DNA from: Podaxis mareebaensis
Taxonomy: Eukaryota; Basidiomycota; Agaricomycetes; Agaricales; Agaricaceae
Reading direction: 5' to 3'
Length of the DNA: 64,000 nt
Assembly (NCBI GenBank): GCA_018524725.1
Contig: JAEUWP010000263.1
Span: forward strand, 1-64,000
The notes under the pieces were generated by a model, which was not told the DNA's origin, did no database searches, and saw only the letters and a list, made by a program, of their open reading frames with translations. A program made the translations under genes and the position numbers. Positions 1-10,002 of the stretch are shown piece after piece; within the stretch, counting starts at the first letter, position 1, and the number at the start of each line of letters is the position of its first letter.

Positions 1-450
1 TCTATTCAAGTCTCCACCTAACCAAGTAGAAACAATGCTTTCTACTTGTTAGTGTCAACAGTTTATATACCTACAGATAATGTATCTAAGTATATCTACT
101 ATGAGACATCATGAGAAGTACTTCTACTTAATGAAGCTTCTTCAGGTACTGAGGCTTGACTTGGAGATTGACTTGGGACTGGAAAGAAGTCTAATTCTAC
201 TGAGAATAGTTAGAAAGACCTCTTTCTATGAATAGAATAGAAAGTTTATCAATCTGTAAATGTTGTACAACTTTGAAGTCTATATAAAAATAGATCAACT
301 ATTTTTATCTAAACTATTTTTCAAAAGATACAGGAATGAGACAAATAAACTAAAGACTAAAGCTTTCAGAGAAAACAAAGATAAATAAAATCAAAAACAT
401 AATTTGGAAACATATAGCAAATATTTCCTAAGTTCATAACAGTTGGGTTT
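1..450. other. AT-rich stretch without a recognisable gene
   Basis: This stretch is much richer in A and T than the rest of the window and holds no convincing reading frame. It borders a copia gag remnant on its right, so it is probably transposon-derived or relaxed intergenic DNA. I see no terminal repeat pair that would define an LTR. Confidence 0.4.
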
Positions 451-860
451 GAGAGAAGGCCCCTTTATAGGTATACTCCTTCACAACTGTGAGCTGTCTG
501 GAAGTGATCATGAGGGTTGAGTTTAGTGATTACTGGGCCAGGAGGGATTTGGCAATATCCTTGCTTCAATCCCATTTGCCAATCTCAGCTTCAGTACCAG
601 TTAAGATGGTGGAAGTGGAGGGGCTGGCAGTAGTGGTTGAGGGACTAGAGGCAGCAGTCATTGCTGAGGAGGACAATTTTGTCTCACCAGGAGATGGCAT
701 AGGAGCAGGGGAAACTGATATAGAAGGTTGGAGAACTGGTTGCACTTTACTGCTGTCAAAGTGCCCCTATAAGCCCTTACCCTGAATAGCTATCTGGAAG
801 TGTAACTGGAATATAGCCCAGCTTGCTCCTGACTGTTCTAACATGGGCACAGTGGAGGGT
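450..860 (-). pseudogene. Ty1/copia retrotransposon gag remnant
   Basis: Read on the minus strand, the translation carries the ordered signature of a copia-type gag N-terminus: a segment like SGASWAIFQLHFQIAIQGKG, then GHFDSSKVQP, a serine/threonine/proline-rich spacer, IGKWD, DIAKSLLAQ, and VVKEYTYKGAFSQTQL. These match the gag (UBN2-like) region in order and spacing. At least three in-frame stops interrupt it, one apparently a Trp codon changed to TAG before GHFD. No protease, integrase or reverse transcriptase follows before the window edge. This is a dead, truncated fragment; the family call is by eye. Confidence 0.6.
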
Positions 861-948
861 AGCACATCATTGATGGTGGTAGACACAGCAGCATGGGATT
901 TTGAATAGAATAACTTGGCACTGTTTAGCAATGGTCAGGGCCCATAAC

Positions 949-1012
949 CTGTAAACAGTAATAACTCAGCCCTCATACCATTAACGAGCAACTGAGTTAT
1001 TACTGTTTACAG
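949..1012. repeat. 21-bp perfect inverted repeat (hairpin)
   Basis: The arms at 949-969 and 992-1012 are perfect reverse complements separated by 22 bases. The left arm begins CTGTAAACAGTAAT. It lies just upstream of the gag remnant. It could be the ends of a tiny inverted-repeat element or a leftover of a nested insertion; nothing shows a function. Confidence 0.7.
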
Positions 1013-1790
1013 ATAGGTGGTGCTGTTGAAACACCAGTGGAAGGTGCACTCCAGTGCCAGTCACAAGGCAGTAGGGGGATGGTCTCCACAATAACCCATC
1101 TTGGGCCATGTTCATAGGATAATAAGTTTCATTGTCTAAGCAGTGGGCATGTGACTGAAGAGAGTAGGCAGCGATAGTGAGAAAAATGGTGTGAGGCATC
1201 AGCATCTGTCTGATGAGACTTCAACCCAGCTGGTAGGAGTCCTAGAGAGGGGGGTGGTATTCACTGGTCTCCTCTGTAGGTACATGACTGTATTTATATG
1301 AGACTGTACCCATGATTAAGGAGAACTGAAAGGAGTAATATCACTAGTTTATGATGTACAACGAGAGAGAGAGAAAAGAGAGAGGGGATTGGTAGAAAGC
1401 AGAGTGCAAGGGGTGAACATGGCAGTTGAATGCCTGTTCCACTCGACACAACGCCGAGGCCGAGAAAAATCGAGCATAAAATTTGAAATAAAGAAAGGGG
1501 AGAGAAATGGAAAGGAGACCTATCTACGATACCAAGAGTTTTCATGTGCCCGTCGGGTCCGGCATGTATGTTGGGTGCATCGGTTATGTCGGTTGCACTC
1601 GAGTGTGGGTCCAAGGGTCATCACGATAATTTTGATGTTGCCGTTTTAGGTGAACGTCGTTGGCGGTGGAGTCGTCGAGCATTCAGGGTGTCGAGTGGGT
1701 GAAGGGGAAAGTGGCGAAACAGAGGTGAAACAGAGGGGCTAGTGGGGTGAGGGTGATGGATGGGCGTTTGTGCTCAGACAGCGCCTGATC
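1013..1790. other. Intergenic, no gene supported
   Basis: Only short overlapping frames with no family signature and no consistent intron-exon pattern are seen. Bases around 1095-1150 resemble a stretch repeated at about 3690-3740 and 5020-5070 beside the hydrophobin units, so the edge of that repeat reaches in here. Confidence 0.4.
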
Positions 1791-2186
1791 TCCACACGAC
1801 TCCCGTTAGACAGATTTCCGAGTCCTGATTAACCCCACGGGTCGTATGTTGAGCGGTAATTTAACCTCATAATAGCACAGCTGTTTCTAAAGGAGCCTGT
1901 TCAATTACATGCTCTTGTAGAAACATGAACAATGTTCGAAATGCCAGTATGCTGACATTTTGTCGGTCTAAATGATCGACTACCGCATCTAACCCCGAAG
2001 AGGACTTTTGAGAATAATAATCACGTACGTTATTACCCACCAACGCTCGGAGGACGGCGCAGCAGAGCATTACACACTAAAGTACCAGAAGAACCCTCAT
2101 CGAAGGAGCTCCGCATCCTTCCTTGTATGCAGACTCGGTTTCTCGGTTCCGCACTTTCACCTCCCAGTGTGTTGGTAGAAACACAT

Positions 2187-2194
2187 TATAAAAA
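2187..2194 (+). promoter_or_regulatory. TATA box of hydrophobin 1
   Basis: The motif TATAAAAA lies 83 bases before the ATG at 2270, and the same placement is kept at the two other hydrophobin genes. Strong TATA boxes are common at highly expressed fungal structural genes; expression itself is inferred. Confidence 0.7.
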
Positions 2195-2269
2195 CAGGCC
2201 GAGGAATCCAAGGTCCCCCAGTCTAGCAGACACACTCAGTTTACTTTGCACACTCACACTCAGATCACA

Positions 2270-2806
2270 ATGTTCTCCAAACTCGCTATCCTCTTCATCT
2301 CTGCTGTCGCCATTGTCTCCGCAATGCCTACCGACCCCGCTCCCATTGGCAGCACCACTATTAACGAGACCACCAACAAGTGTAATGTTGGCAAACTCAG
2401 CTGCTGTATGTTAAAAGGTCTCCTTTATCTCCTATTGTATCAGCACTAACGGATATACAGGCAGCTCCGTCCAGAAGCCTAGTGATAGCACCCAGCAGAA
2501 CCAGCTTGGTGCTATCAACGGCGCGCTTGGTACATTCCACGCCCTCATCGGTATCCACTGCAACCCCATTAGCGGCCTCATTGGCCATGGTGCTGGATCT
2601 AATTGGTACAGACTTTGCTTTCCTTTGAGATTAAAAGACTATGGTTGACATTATACCCCCAGCAATGCTCAACCTGTCTGCTGCAGCAAGAATATCATGA
2701 GTGTGTAATCCTTCTTACTATTTACAAGCCCTCGGAAAACTAATCGTGGTGCTATTCAGACGGTCTTGCCGTCTTTGGTTGCGACCCCGTCAATGTCAAC
2801 ATCTAA
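2270..2806 (+). CDS. Class I hydrophobin, copy 1
   Basis: Small secreted amphipathic protein that self-assembles at air-water interfaces and coats hyphae. Four exons (2270-2405, 2461-2605, 2663-2700, 2760-2806) joined by consensus GT-AG introns give 121 residues. A signal peptide (MFSKLAILFISAVAIVSA) precedes the mature chain. All eight hydrophobin cysteines are visible: one before NVGKLS, the first CC at the exon 1/2 junction, one in IHCNP, one at the exon 2/3 junction, a second CC in QPVCCSK, and the last in FGCDP. Spacing between the third and fourth cysteines fits class I. The start is the only ATG placing the signal peptide first. Neighbouring paralogs follow in the same orientation, so recent tandem duplication is clear. 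Confidence 0.94.
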
Positions 2807-3030
2807 GCGCTCCTACTCGAGTGTCTCACGATGGAGGCTCTGAACGGTGCTCCGTAGCTACAAGCCTTGACTTTTGGACGTATTATACAGCTATATTTTT
2901 GTATGACTTCTATGCAACTTTTGTAGATATCCAACGTGTTTAGTCCTTGTTTGTGGTGTGAATTCCGAGCCGGGTTCTACAGGTGACACATTGTAACGGC
3001 GTATCAGAACATCGCCCAGCTCTCGGTGGA

Positions 3031-3749
3031 GGCGGTGTGAGGACTGATGTCCGCTTGCTCGTGAAACGGCAACCGAACACACATTCGTGACTATTGGATA
3101 GAGTGACGCTCGTACTAGTGTACTCGCCAAGGGAGAGGTAGGCAATGAGGCCTGGCGTTAGGTGTGAAACCCTTGATCATTATGTTTCAGTCATCCATCG
3201 TGTTTGGTTAAGGCCCCATTACTTCATCTACTACCAGTTTCTTAGTATCTGTTTTCGCTGTTCCCCTCGACTCCCCATAAAAGCAAACGGTGCACGGACT
3301 CGTCTCAGTATAAAGTACAGCATAGCAGTAGTAGGAAGGGACCGATCCCAGACACTCTCCGACTTATACTTGTAAACCCGAGCACTTGTTAACTCATCCC
3401 TCGTTCTCTCATTTCGCTACTCACAGATCTCGCCTCCGTTTTGCATACTCTCGGGCCTCCCTTGCTCTTCCTATTCTAGTTACACACCTCTTGCATCGAC
3501 CCGGGCTTGTCTCTGGTTCAACAACTGGTCTTGTGGCTGCACAAGCGGTGTCCCCCGGCTATTGGTGTATCGTTGGTAACTTGGAACCTAAACAACCAAC
3601 GGACGCGATCGTGTTCGCTCATCTCTTTTCATCTCGTTCTGTCTAGAACGTTCGTTGTCTTTACAGCGGTCTGAGTCTCACAGGCCTAATTGAGTAAACC
3701 ATCCTGGGCCACATTCATAGGACAATAATGAGCACTGATGTTTAGGCAG
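3031..3749. other. Spacer between hydrophobin units, no gene
   Basis: Unrelated frames only. The right end (about 3660-3749) resembles 4985-5095, which marks the border of the tandem hydrophobin repeat. Confidence 0.4.
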
Positions 3750-4145
3750 GGGGCGTGCGATTCCCGTTAGACGGATTTCCGAGTCCTGGTTGACCCCACG
3801 GTCGTATGTTGAGCTGTAATTTAACCTCATAATAGCACAGCTGTTCTAAAGGAGCGTGTTCAATTGCGCGCTCTCGTAGAAATATGAACAATGTTCGAAA
3901 TGCCAGTATGCTGACATTTTGTCGGTCTAAATGATCGACTACCGCATCTAACCCCGAAGAGGACTTTTGAGAATAATAATCACGTACGTTATTACCCACC
4001 AACGCTCGGAGGACGGCGCAGCAGAGCATTACACACTAAAGTACCAGAAGAACCCTCATCGAAGGAGCTCCGCATCCTTCCTTGTATGCAGACTCGGTTT
4101 CTCGGTTCCGCACTTTCACCTCCCGGTGTGCTGGTAGAAACGCAT

Positions 4146-4153
4146 TATAAAAG
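4146..4153 (+). promoter_or_regulatory. TATA box of hydrophobin 2
   Basis: TATAAAAG lies 81 bases before the ATG at 4227, in the duplicated promoter segment. Confidence 0.7.
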
Positions 4154-4226
4154 CAGGTCGAGGAATCCGAGATCCACCAGTCCAACAGACACACTCAGTT
4201 ACTTGCACACTCACACTCAGATCCCA

Positions 4227-4766
4227 ATGTTCTCTAAACTCGCTATCCTCTTCATTTCTGCTGCTGCCATCGTCTCTGCGATGCCCGCCGACGACCCAGC
4301 TCCCATCGGCAGCACCACCATTAACAAGACCACCAACAAGTGCAATGTTGGCAAACTCAACTGCTGTATGTTAATAAGTTACCTTTATCTCACCGTTGTA
4401 TAAGCACTAACGGATATACAGGCAGCTCCGTCCAGGCGCCCCATGACAGCGCGCAGCAGAGCCAGCTTGGCGCTATCAACGGCGCGCTTGGTACCGTCCA
4501 TGCCATGCTCGGTTTCCATTGCAACCCTATCAGCGGCCTCATTGGTCATGGCGCTGGATCCAACTGGTACAGACTTTGTTTTCCTTGGGGATTAGAAGAT
4601 GATGGCTGACATTATACCTTTAGCAATGCTCAACCTGCCTGTTGTAGCAAGAACATCATGAGTGCGTAATTCTTTGACTATTTTCAAACCCTTTATAAAC
4701 TGATCGTGATGCTATTCAGACGGTCTTGCCGTCTTTGGTTGCGACCCCGTCAACGTCAACATCTAA
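4227..4766 (+). CDS. Class I hydrophobin, copy 2
   Basis: Same four-exon structure as copy 1 (4227-4365, 4422-4566, 4624-4661, 4720-4766), giving 122 residues with one extra Asp in the AMPADDPAP region. Signal peptide and all eight cysteines are kept. Changes from copy 1 include several charged or small-residue replacements in the loop between the third and fourth cysteines (for example APHDSAQQSQ in place of KPSDSTQQNQ), the region that varies most among hydrophobins. The exon 2 donor GTACAG is shared with copy 1, while copy 3 uses GTAAGC. It is probably a functional secreted coat protein. Confidence 0.94.
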
Positions 4767-5130
4767 GCACTTCTACTCCAGTGCCTCACGATGGGGGACT
4801 GTGATACGGCTCTCCATGGTTACAAGCCTTGGCTTTGGATGTACTATACATATGCTATATTTTTGTATGACTTCTATGCAACTTTTGTAGATATCCAACG
4901 TGTTTAGTCCTGGATCGTGGTGTGAATTCTGAGCCGGATTCTCCGGGTGTCACATTTTAACGGCTTACCAGAACATCGCCCAGGTCTCGGTAGTAGCGGT
5001 CTGAGTTTCACAGGCCTAATTGCGTAAACCATTCTGGGTCACGTTCGTTGGACGACAATAAGTTCTGATGTTTAAGCGCGGAGTGTGCGACTCCCGTTAG
5101 ACGGATTTCCGGGTCCTGATTGACCCCACT

Positions 5131-6440
5131 TCACACTCCTCCGCCTTAGACTTCTCCAAGGATACTCACAAGGGTACCTTCGCTGTAGCGCTGCTGCTGT
5201 AATACCTACGCAAGCATTCGGCGTTTCCCTTATCTTACCGGAGTCCTGCTAAAGGACCATGCTGTGAACCCAAGTTGAAGCGGACGGACACCAATCTAAA
5301 TTAGCCAAAGGCCCCTACCATAGCGATTAAGGCAACAAGCCTACGTACTTCCGGAAATCAATTAAACGCCAATCTTTAACACGAAGTGCAATAAAAACAC
5401 CTCGCTCTAGCATCTATTTTCCCTCCTGCATCGCACCAATCAGGAGAGGGCAACTGCGTCTGTCGCGAACTTCCCTCCATATCCGGTCCCTCTTTTCGGG
5501 CTCACAACCGGACTCTGGGTCTAAATGACCCGGTGTATCTGTTTCATAACTCGGAGTGATGCCAGTTTCATTATATTTTCTATCGCTGTCGCAGTAGCAC
5601 CTACTTATCTTATTTTTTTTTGTTTCACCCTGAGCTATCTCTTAACCTAGTAGTAATGTCGGCATGGTGCTTTTCCTTGGCCTGTGGCTCTTTAATTGCC
5701 ATAGCTAAGGGTGTTCGCTTGCATCCAGTCTCGGCCACGGATGTGGATGCAGATCGGCCAGATGGATCGTCGTAGCGCGTTTCTTCTGTGTTTCCGTTCT
5801 GCGGTTCCCTCCTTTTTGCTTACGTCTTGACGTCCTGGCGTACTCCGCCGTTCTACTATTACTACTCGCATTCTCGCTCATCTTGGAGCTCATCACCGCA
5901 CTGTCGCCTCACCCAACTTTGGATCTACTTGCTTCTAGTCGATCATGCATCTCGCGAGCTCCACAGAAAGCAACGTTATCCGGCATGGCATGCAGAATAT
6001 GACTTCATATACGCGACCACGGACGTCTTTCTATCAGTTGTCGATAAACTGCTTCCTGAAATTTCATACGGGTTATTCTCGAGTGTTATGACTGCATGGT
6101 GGACGAGGATTGGGTTGGGGATCAACGTCGAATGGGAGAAATCTCTTCCGAACAGAAGCGATGCGCAGACCTATGTTACATATTATTAGAACACAGACAA
6201 AGTTCGAAGTTGGCAGTACGTTGATGGTTTGCCACCCCACACAATTCAAGACCACAACTAATCTAAAAATAGACCTACTCACGTTGAAGATAATCTCGTA
6301 ATTTTCGTATTAACCTGCACTCGGGGGTGGGTGCAACGAACGCGCTAAAACTCAGGAAGAGCCCTTCGTGCAGCGCTGATGGAGTTCCGCATTTCTTCAC
6401 CGCATTTTTCGCTTCCGCACTTTCACCTCACTTTTGTGGT
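5131..6440. other. Long intergenic region between hydrophobins 2 and 3
   Basis: Frames of up to 133 residues occur (for example 5788-6189 plus) but show no domain, no signal peptide and no intron pattern, and they overlap other frames. I do not call a gene. The last 100 bases before 6440 resemble the upstream DNA of the other hydrophobins. Confidence 0.4.
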
Positions 6441-6453
6441 GGTCAAAATACAT

Positions 6454-6461
6454 TATAAAAA
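6454..6461 (+). promoter_or_regulatory. TATA box of hydrophobin 3
   Basis: TATAAAAA lies 85 bases before the ATG at 6539, the same placement as in the two other hydrophobin promoters, although the flanking DNA has diverged more. Confidence 0.68.
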
Positions 6462-6538
6462 CACGGTCGAAGAGGCCAAGATCCCTCAGTCAAACAGACA
6501 CACTTAACTGAACGACTTGCACGCTCGCTCAAATCACA

Positions 6539-7077
6539 ATGTTCTACAAGCTCGCCGTCCTCTTCGTCTCTGCTGTCGCCATCGTCTCTGCGATGCCCGC
6601 TGATGACCCCGCTGCCATTGGTAGCACCACCATTAACAAGACTACCAACAAGTGCAACGTTGGCAAACTCAGTTGCTGTATGTTAAAAGGCTCCTTTACT
6701 TTTCGTCGTATAAGCACTAACGGGTGTACAGGCAGCTCCGTCCAGAAGCCCAGCGACAAGGCGCAGCAGAACCAGCTTGGTGCTCTCAACCTCGCACTCG
6801 GTACCGTTCATGGTCTCCTTGGTGTCCATTGCAACCCCATCAGCGGTTTGATCGGTGCTGGTACTTCATCCAACTGGTAAGCTCTTCCTTCGACTCATAG
6901 ATTGTAAGACCGTAAACTGACATTAAACTTTTAGCAATGCTCAACCCGTCTGCTGCAGCAAGAACATCATGAGTGAGTAATCATCTTATTGTTTATAGGT
7001 TCTTTGCATGCTAATTGAGGTGCTATTCAGACGGTCTTGCGGTCTTCGGTTGCGATCCTGTCAACGTCAATATCTAA
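6539..7077 (+). CDS. Class I hydrophobin, copy 3
   Basis: Four exons (6539-6677, 6732-6876, 6935-6972, 7031-7077) encode 122 residues with signal peptide MFYKLAVLFVSAVAIVSA and eight cysteines at the same positions as its neighbours. Exon lengths equal those of copy 2 exactly. It differs more, notably in the third-to-fourth cysteine loop (KPSDKAQQNQLGALNLALG) and the GAGTSSNC stretch, and it lies outside the near-identical tandem unit, so it is the older paralog. A small hydrophobin cluster of this kind usually holds differently expressed members; that is inference. Confidence 0.94.
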
Positions 7078-7636
7078 GCACTTCTCCGCGATTATTTCAC
7101 GATGGAGGACGGATGATCGATGATTGAATGTACTCTAGACACACTATCATTCTTATGACCTCTATGTGATGTAGACTCCCGGAATATTCTATCGTTTATT
7201 GTTGTGGATTCAGAGTCGAAAGCATGTGTCGTACCCGGCTTGGCTTGATGCACAGGGATGATGCACCTCCCTGAGCGAGAGCTTTTAATAAGTAACGGCC
7301 GAACGGAAATTTAAGATCCCCCCGCCTTTCTTGAGCCGGAAACTGTCTTGTTCGCGTTATACGTTATGCCATTCCTGGAATCTTAAGCTTCCAGGTACAG
7401 ATCGACGTCTTTTTGTACTTCGACACGACGCATCCCTCAGGCGTACCCACTAGCTCCCTTTACCAACACACGACGTCTCCCCAAAGCTCCAGCTCCTAAA
7501 TCCACCACAATCCCCAATCCAAGTCCCCAACCACATACAATCTCAAGAAAAACTCACAAATTAATACAGTACCAAAAGAGTCAAAGCATAACATAAACAC
7601 AATAAAAATATCCTGGCCTCCCCTCATATGTCTCCA
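7078..7636. other. Intergenic region between hydrophobin 3 and the DUF262 gene
   Basis: It contains the 3-prime flanks of two converging genes. No further gene is seen. Confidence 0.4.
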
Positions 7637-9877
7637 TCAACCAGGCGTACCGCCTCCGCCGCCATCCGTCAGACCCTCTCCCCAACCCAGATTCGGACTC
7701 TGCGTAAGCCTCGGGCTCTGCGTCTGCGCTTGATACTGCTGCTTCACCGCTCTCAGCGACGCCAACTTGGTTCGATTGACAGATACACCTGCACTGGTAC
7801 CCGCCTTTCCGTCTCCCTGAACCTGCCCCTGTGTGGGTGTTGCATTCCCTGAGGCGACTGAGGAGGGAGGAGGGGACGCAGGGGATGTTGAAGCTGCGGT
7901 TCCATTTCGGATTTTCGTGCTTTTGAATTTAGGTGGTAGGGTATGGTCGGTTGTGTCCATCGCGTGTTCGGAGGTCTCCGATACGGATGTGGATGCGGGC
8001 GTGGAGGGTGAGCCCTCATCCTCCAGCGGACGTTTTCTCTTTGATCCTACTTTCATCGAGGCCTCGTTCGTTTTTGCCTTGGCCTTCCCTGCCACGCTCC
8101 CACTCTCACCCGCTTTTCCTTTACCCTTTCCCTTCACCCCTTTCCCTCCCTCCTCATCGGTCTCATAATCCTCCATCTTGATATTCTTCAAAAACCCAAT
8201 CATCGTCTTCCCCACTTTGGTATTCAACCGTATATCCACATGTTCTCTCCTCACCTCCCTCCTCATCTCTCTAATCGCCTTCGCCATCGCTCTCATCCCC
8301 ATCCTCTCCCTCCACACCAACACAAGCAAAGACATACAGATAAACTCGATCGGCGACACTTTGGTAACACCCGTCGCGGCCGCACCAGTCAAACTATGGT
8401 TCGCGAACTCCTTTGCAGTCATCCTAAATGCACCACTAACCGCCTTGTCCTCAGACACCACCATCTCTTCAAACACTTCAAAAGTCTTGACGACTCTATC
8501 ACGAAAGGCGGGGTCAAGTGGTTTTGTATCGGAGAGGAAGGATTCGAGTTGGACGATGGAGCCCGTATTGGAGAGGTTGGAAGGGTGTGAGGTGTAGCGG
8601 TCGATGCACCAGAGGATGGTGGCGAGACAGCGAAAATCGGTTCCGCGTGAACGGTCCCAGTCGAGGGAGCCTAGACCGTGTGTGTCATCTTTGAAGAATT
8701 TGGATTGGAGGTAGCGGATGAAGTCTGCGCGAGGTGTTTTTAGGACACCAAGTTTTTCTGATGGTGGTGGAGCGATGTTAGTTTTGGGATCACGAAGTAG
8801 AAGATGGGGATGGGCGGACCTGCGGGTGTGAGAGCCATGCCGAGTTGGACACGCTGGGAGAGATGCATCATGAGTAATCCGCGAGGATAAAGGTGGGTTG
8901 TGGGTGGATGGTCACCTGGAAGATTTCTCGTTCGTCTTTGTCGTTGATGTCTGCGTATTCGACACAGACGATTTGTTTGTTAGCAAAGAGGCGACGGTAT
9001 TTTTCAGGGAGAATGTTGCGTTTCTTCTTCTTGCCCGTTTCGGGCGTAGGCGAGTCTTTGAACCAGTAGCGTTCGCCCGATATTCTGTAGGATGATATGC
9101 GTAAGCTGGGTTAGGGAGAGCTGGGAGAGATGGGCGTACCGGTCTCGGTCTAATTATAATTGAGAAGGGGTTGTGAGTGTGTTGAGAAGATTGAAGATGA
9201 TGTACTTACGATAGATCTGCGATAAAGCGTGGTTTATAAAAGTATGGAGAGAGGGGTGATGAAGTGCTCACCAAACCAAGCATGAATCTACGCCTCCGTC
9301 AGGACAAGGCAAACACAGAAAAAAGCAATGCGCACCTGTATATAGACGTCAAACGCTGCTTGCCATCAATGCAAATCTTGCTCTCGGATCCGTCCTCGTG
9401 CGCGTTCACAGCTGTGCTCTCGACCTAATCAACAGACGCATGGCCAACTGGCGTTGCTGACGTACAGAAGATGACGGGTGGAATATAAAAGTTGCGGAAT
9501 ATCGAGTCGATTAGGCCAACCTGCTTCGCTTCAGGCCAGACGACATCTACGACCGACATTGAAAGACTCAAATATGGCAAACGATGTCACGACGTACCTC
9601 GTTGATATTCTGGATCCAAATCGATGTCGCCACTGACAATCTGATCAAACAAGGCCTGAGCAGTGTAGGTGGTTGCTCTAGGAGGTTTGAGAGCGTTCTT
9701 GATGGTGTATCCGCCGTTCTTGTCCTTATCCTTGTCCTTCTTTGGCCTGCCGCGACGTGAACGTGACTTTGTGGTGGTTTCGTAGTCGGAATCAACAGGT
9801 CCTGCCATGGAGATATCGTCGCCATAGTCGGCGTCCGAGTCTAAGTCAGAGAGGGAGGAATATTCGTCTTCTGACAT
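7637..9877 (-). CDS. DUF262 (GmrSD-like N-terminal) domain protein
   Basis: Multi-exon gene starting at ATG 9877. The first exon encodes an acidic Ser/Asp-rich leader, a basic GRPKKDKDKDKNGG stretch likely to act in nuclear targeting or DNA contact, and the start of a DUF262 domain (QALFDQIVSGDIDLDPEYQR). Later exons read DVVWPEAKQVGLIDSIFRNF, YIPPVIF and ICIDGKQRLTS, the core DUF262 motifs; the IDGKQRLTS motif is the nucleotide-handling signature of the family. The large 3-prime exon holds a helical region followed by a long low-complexity tail rich in Lys, Gly, Ser and Pro. In bacteria DUF262 proteins include GmrSD-type modification-dependent restriction enzymes; in basidiomycetes the family is common and its role unknown. 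It is divergent from mad1. Internal exon borders are approximate. Confidence 0.8.
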
Positions 9878-10002
9878 TGGAAGTGGAATGGGTGTGTATG
9901 TAACTCTGTGTATGTACGTCCGGCAAACTTGAGTGTATTTGTCCTTGTTTGGAGAGTGGTATCACGGCAGACAATAACACGCTGAGCACAACGCCGACAA
10001 CG
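9878..10002. promoter_or_regulatory. Shared divergent promoter region of the DUF262 gene and mad1
   Basis: Only about 125 bases separate the two start codons, so the two genes must share or overlap promoters. No TATA box is evident. An upstream in-frame TTG occurs on the mad1 side, but the first in-frame ATG is at 10003. Confidence 0.5.

Larger units (their letters stand above)
1790..3030 (+). repeat. Hydrophobin tandem unit, copy 1
   Basis: Bases here are nearly identical to 3750-4990. The duplicated block includes about 470 bases of upstream DNA, the TATA box, all four hydrophobin exons and three introns, and the 3-prime flank. The start-codon offset is 1957 bases. A third, partial copy of the unit edge lies at about 4990-5130. 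The short minus-strand frame at 1867-2070, repeated at 3742-4029, is just part of this duplicated upstream DNA. Confidence 0.8.
3750..4990 (+). repeat. Hydrophobin tandem unit, copy 2
   Basis: Direct repeat of 1790-3030, covering promoter, gene and 3-prime flank. Differences are scattered point changes and small indels, and the coding frame is kept, suggesting both genes remain functional or the duplication is young. Confidence 0.8.

Noticed and set aside
1867..2070. Minus-strand frame repeated at 3742-4029 (MLCCAVLRALVGNN...)
   Set aside because: It is duplicated only because it lies in the tandem hydrophobin unit, has no domain and overlaps the promoter region.
5788..6189. 133-codon frame between hydrophobins
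   Set aside because: No domain, no splice pattern; aromatic low-complexity start appears accidental.
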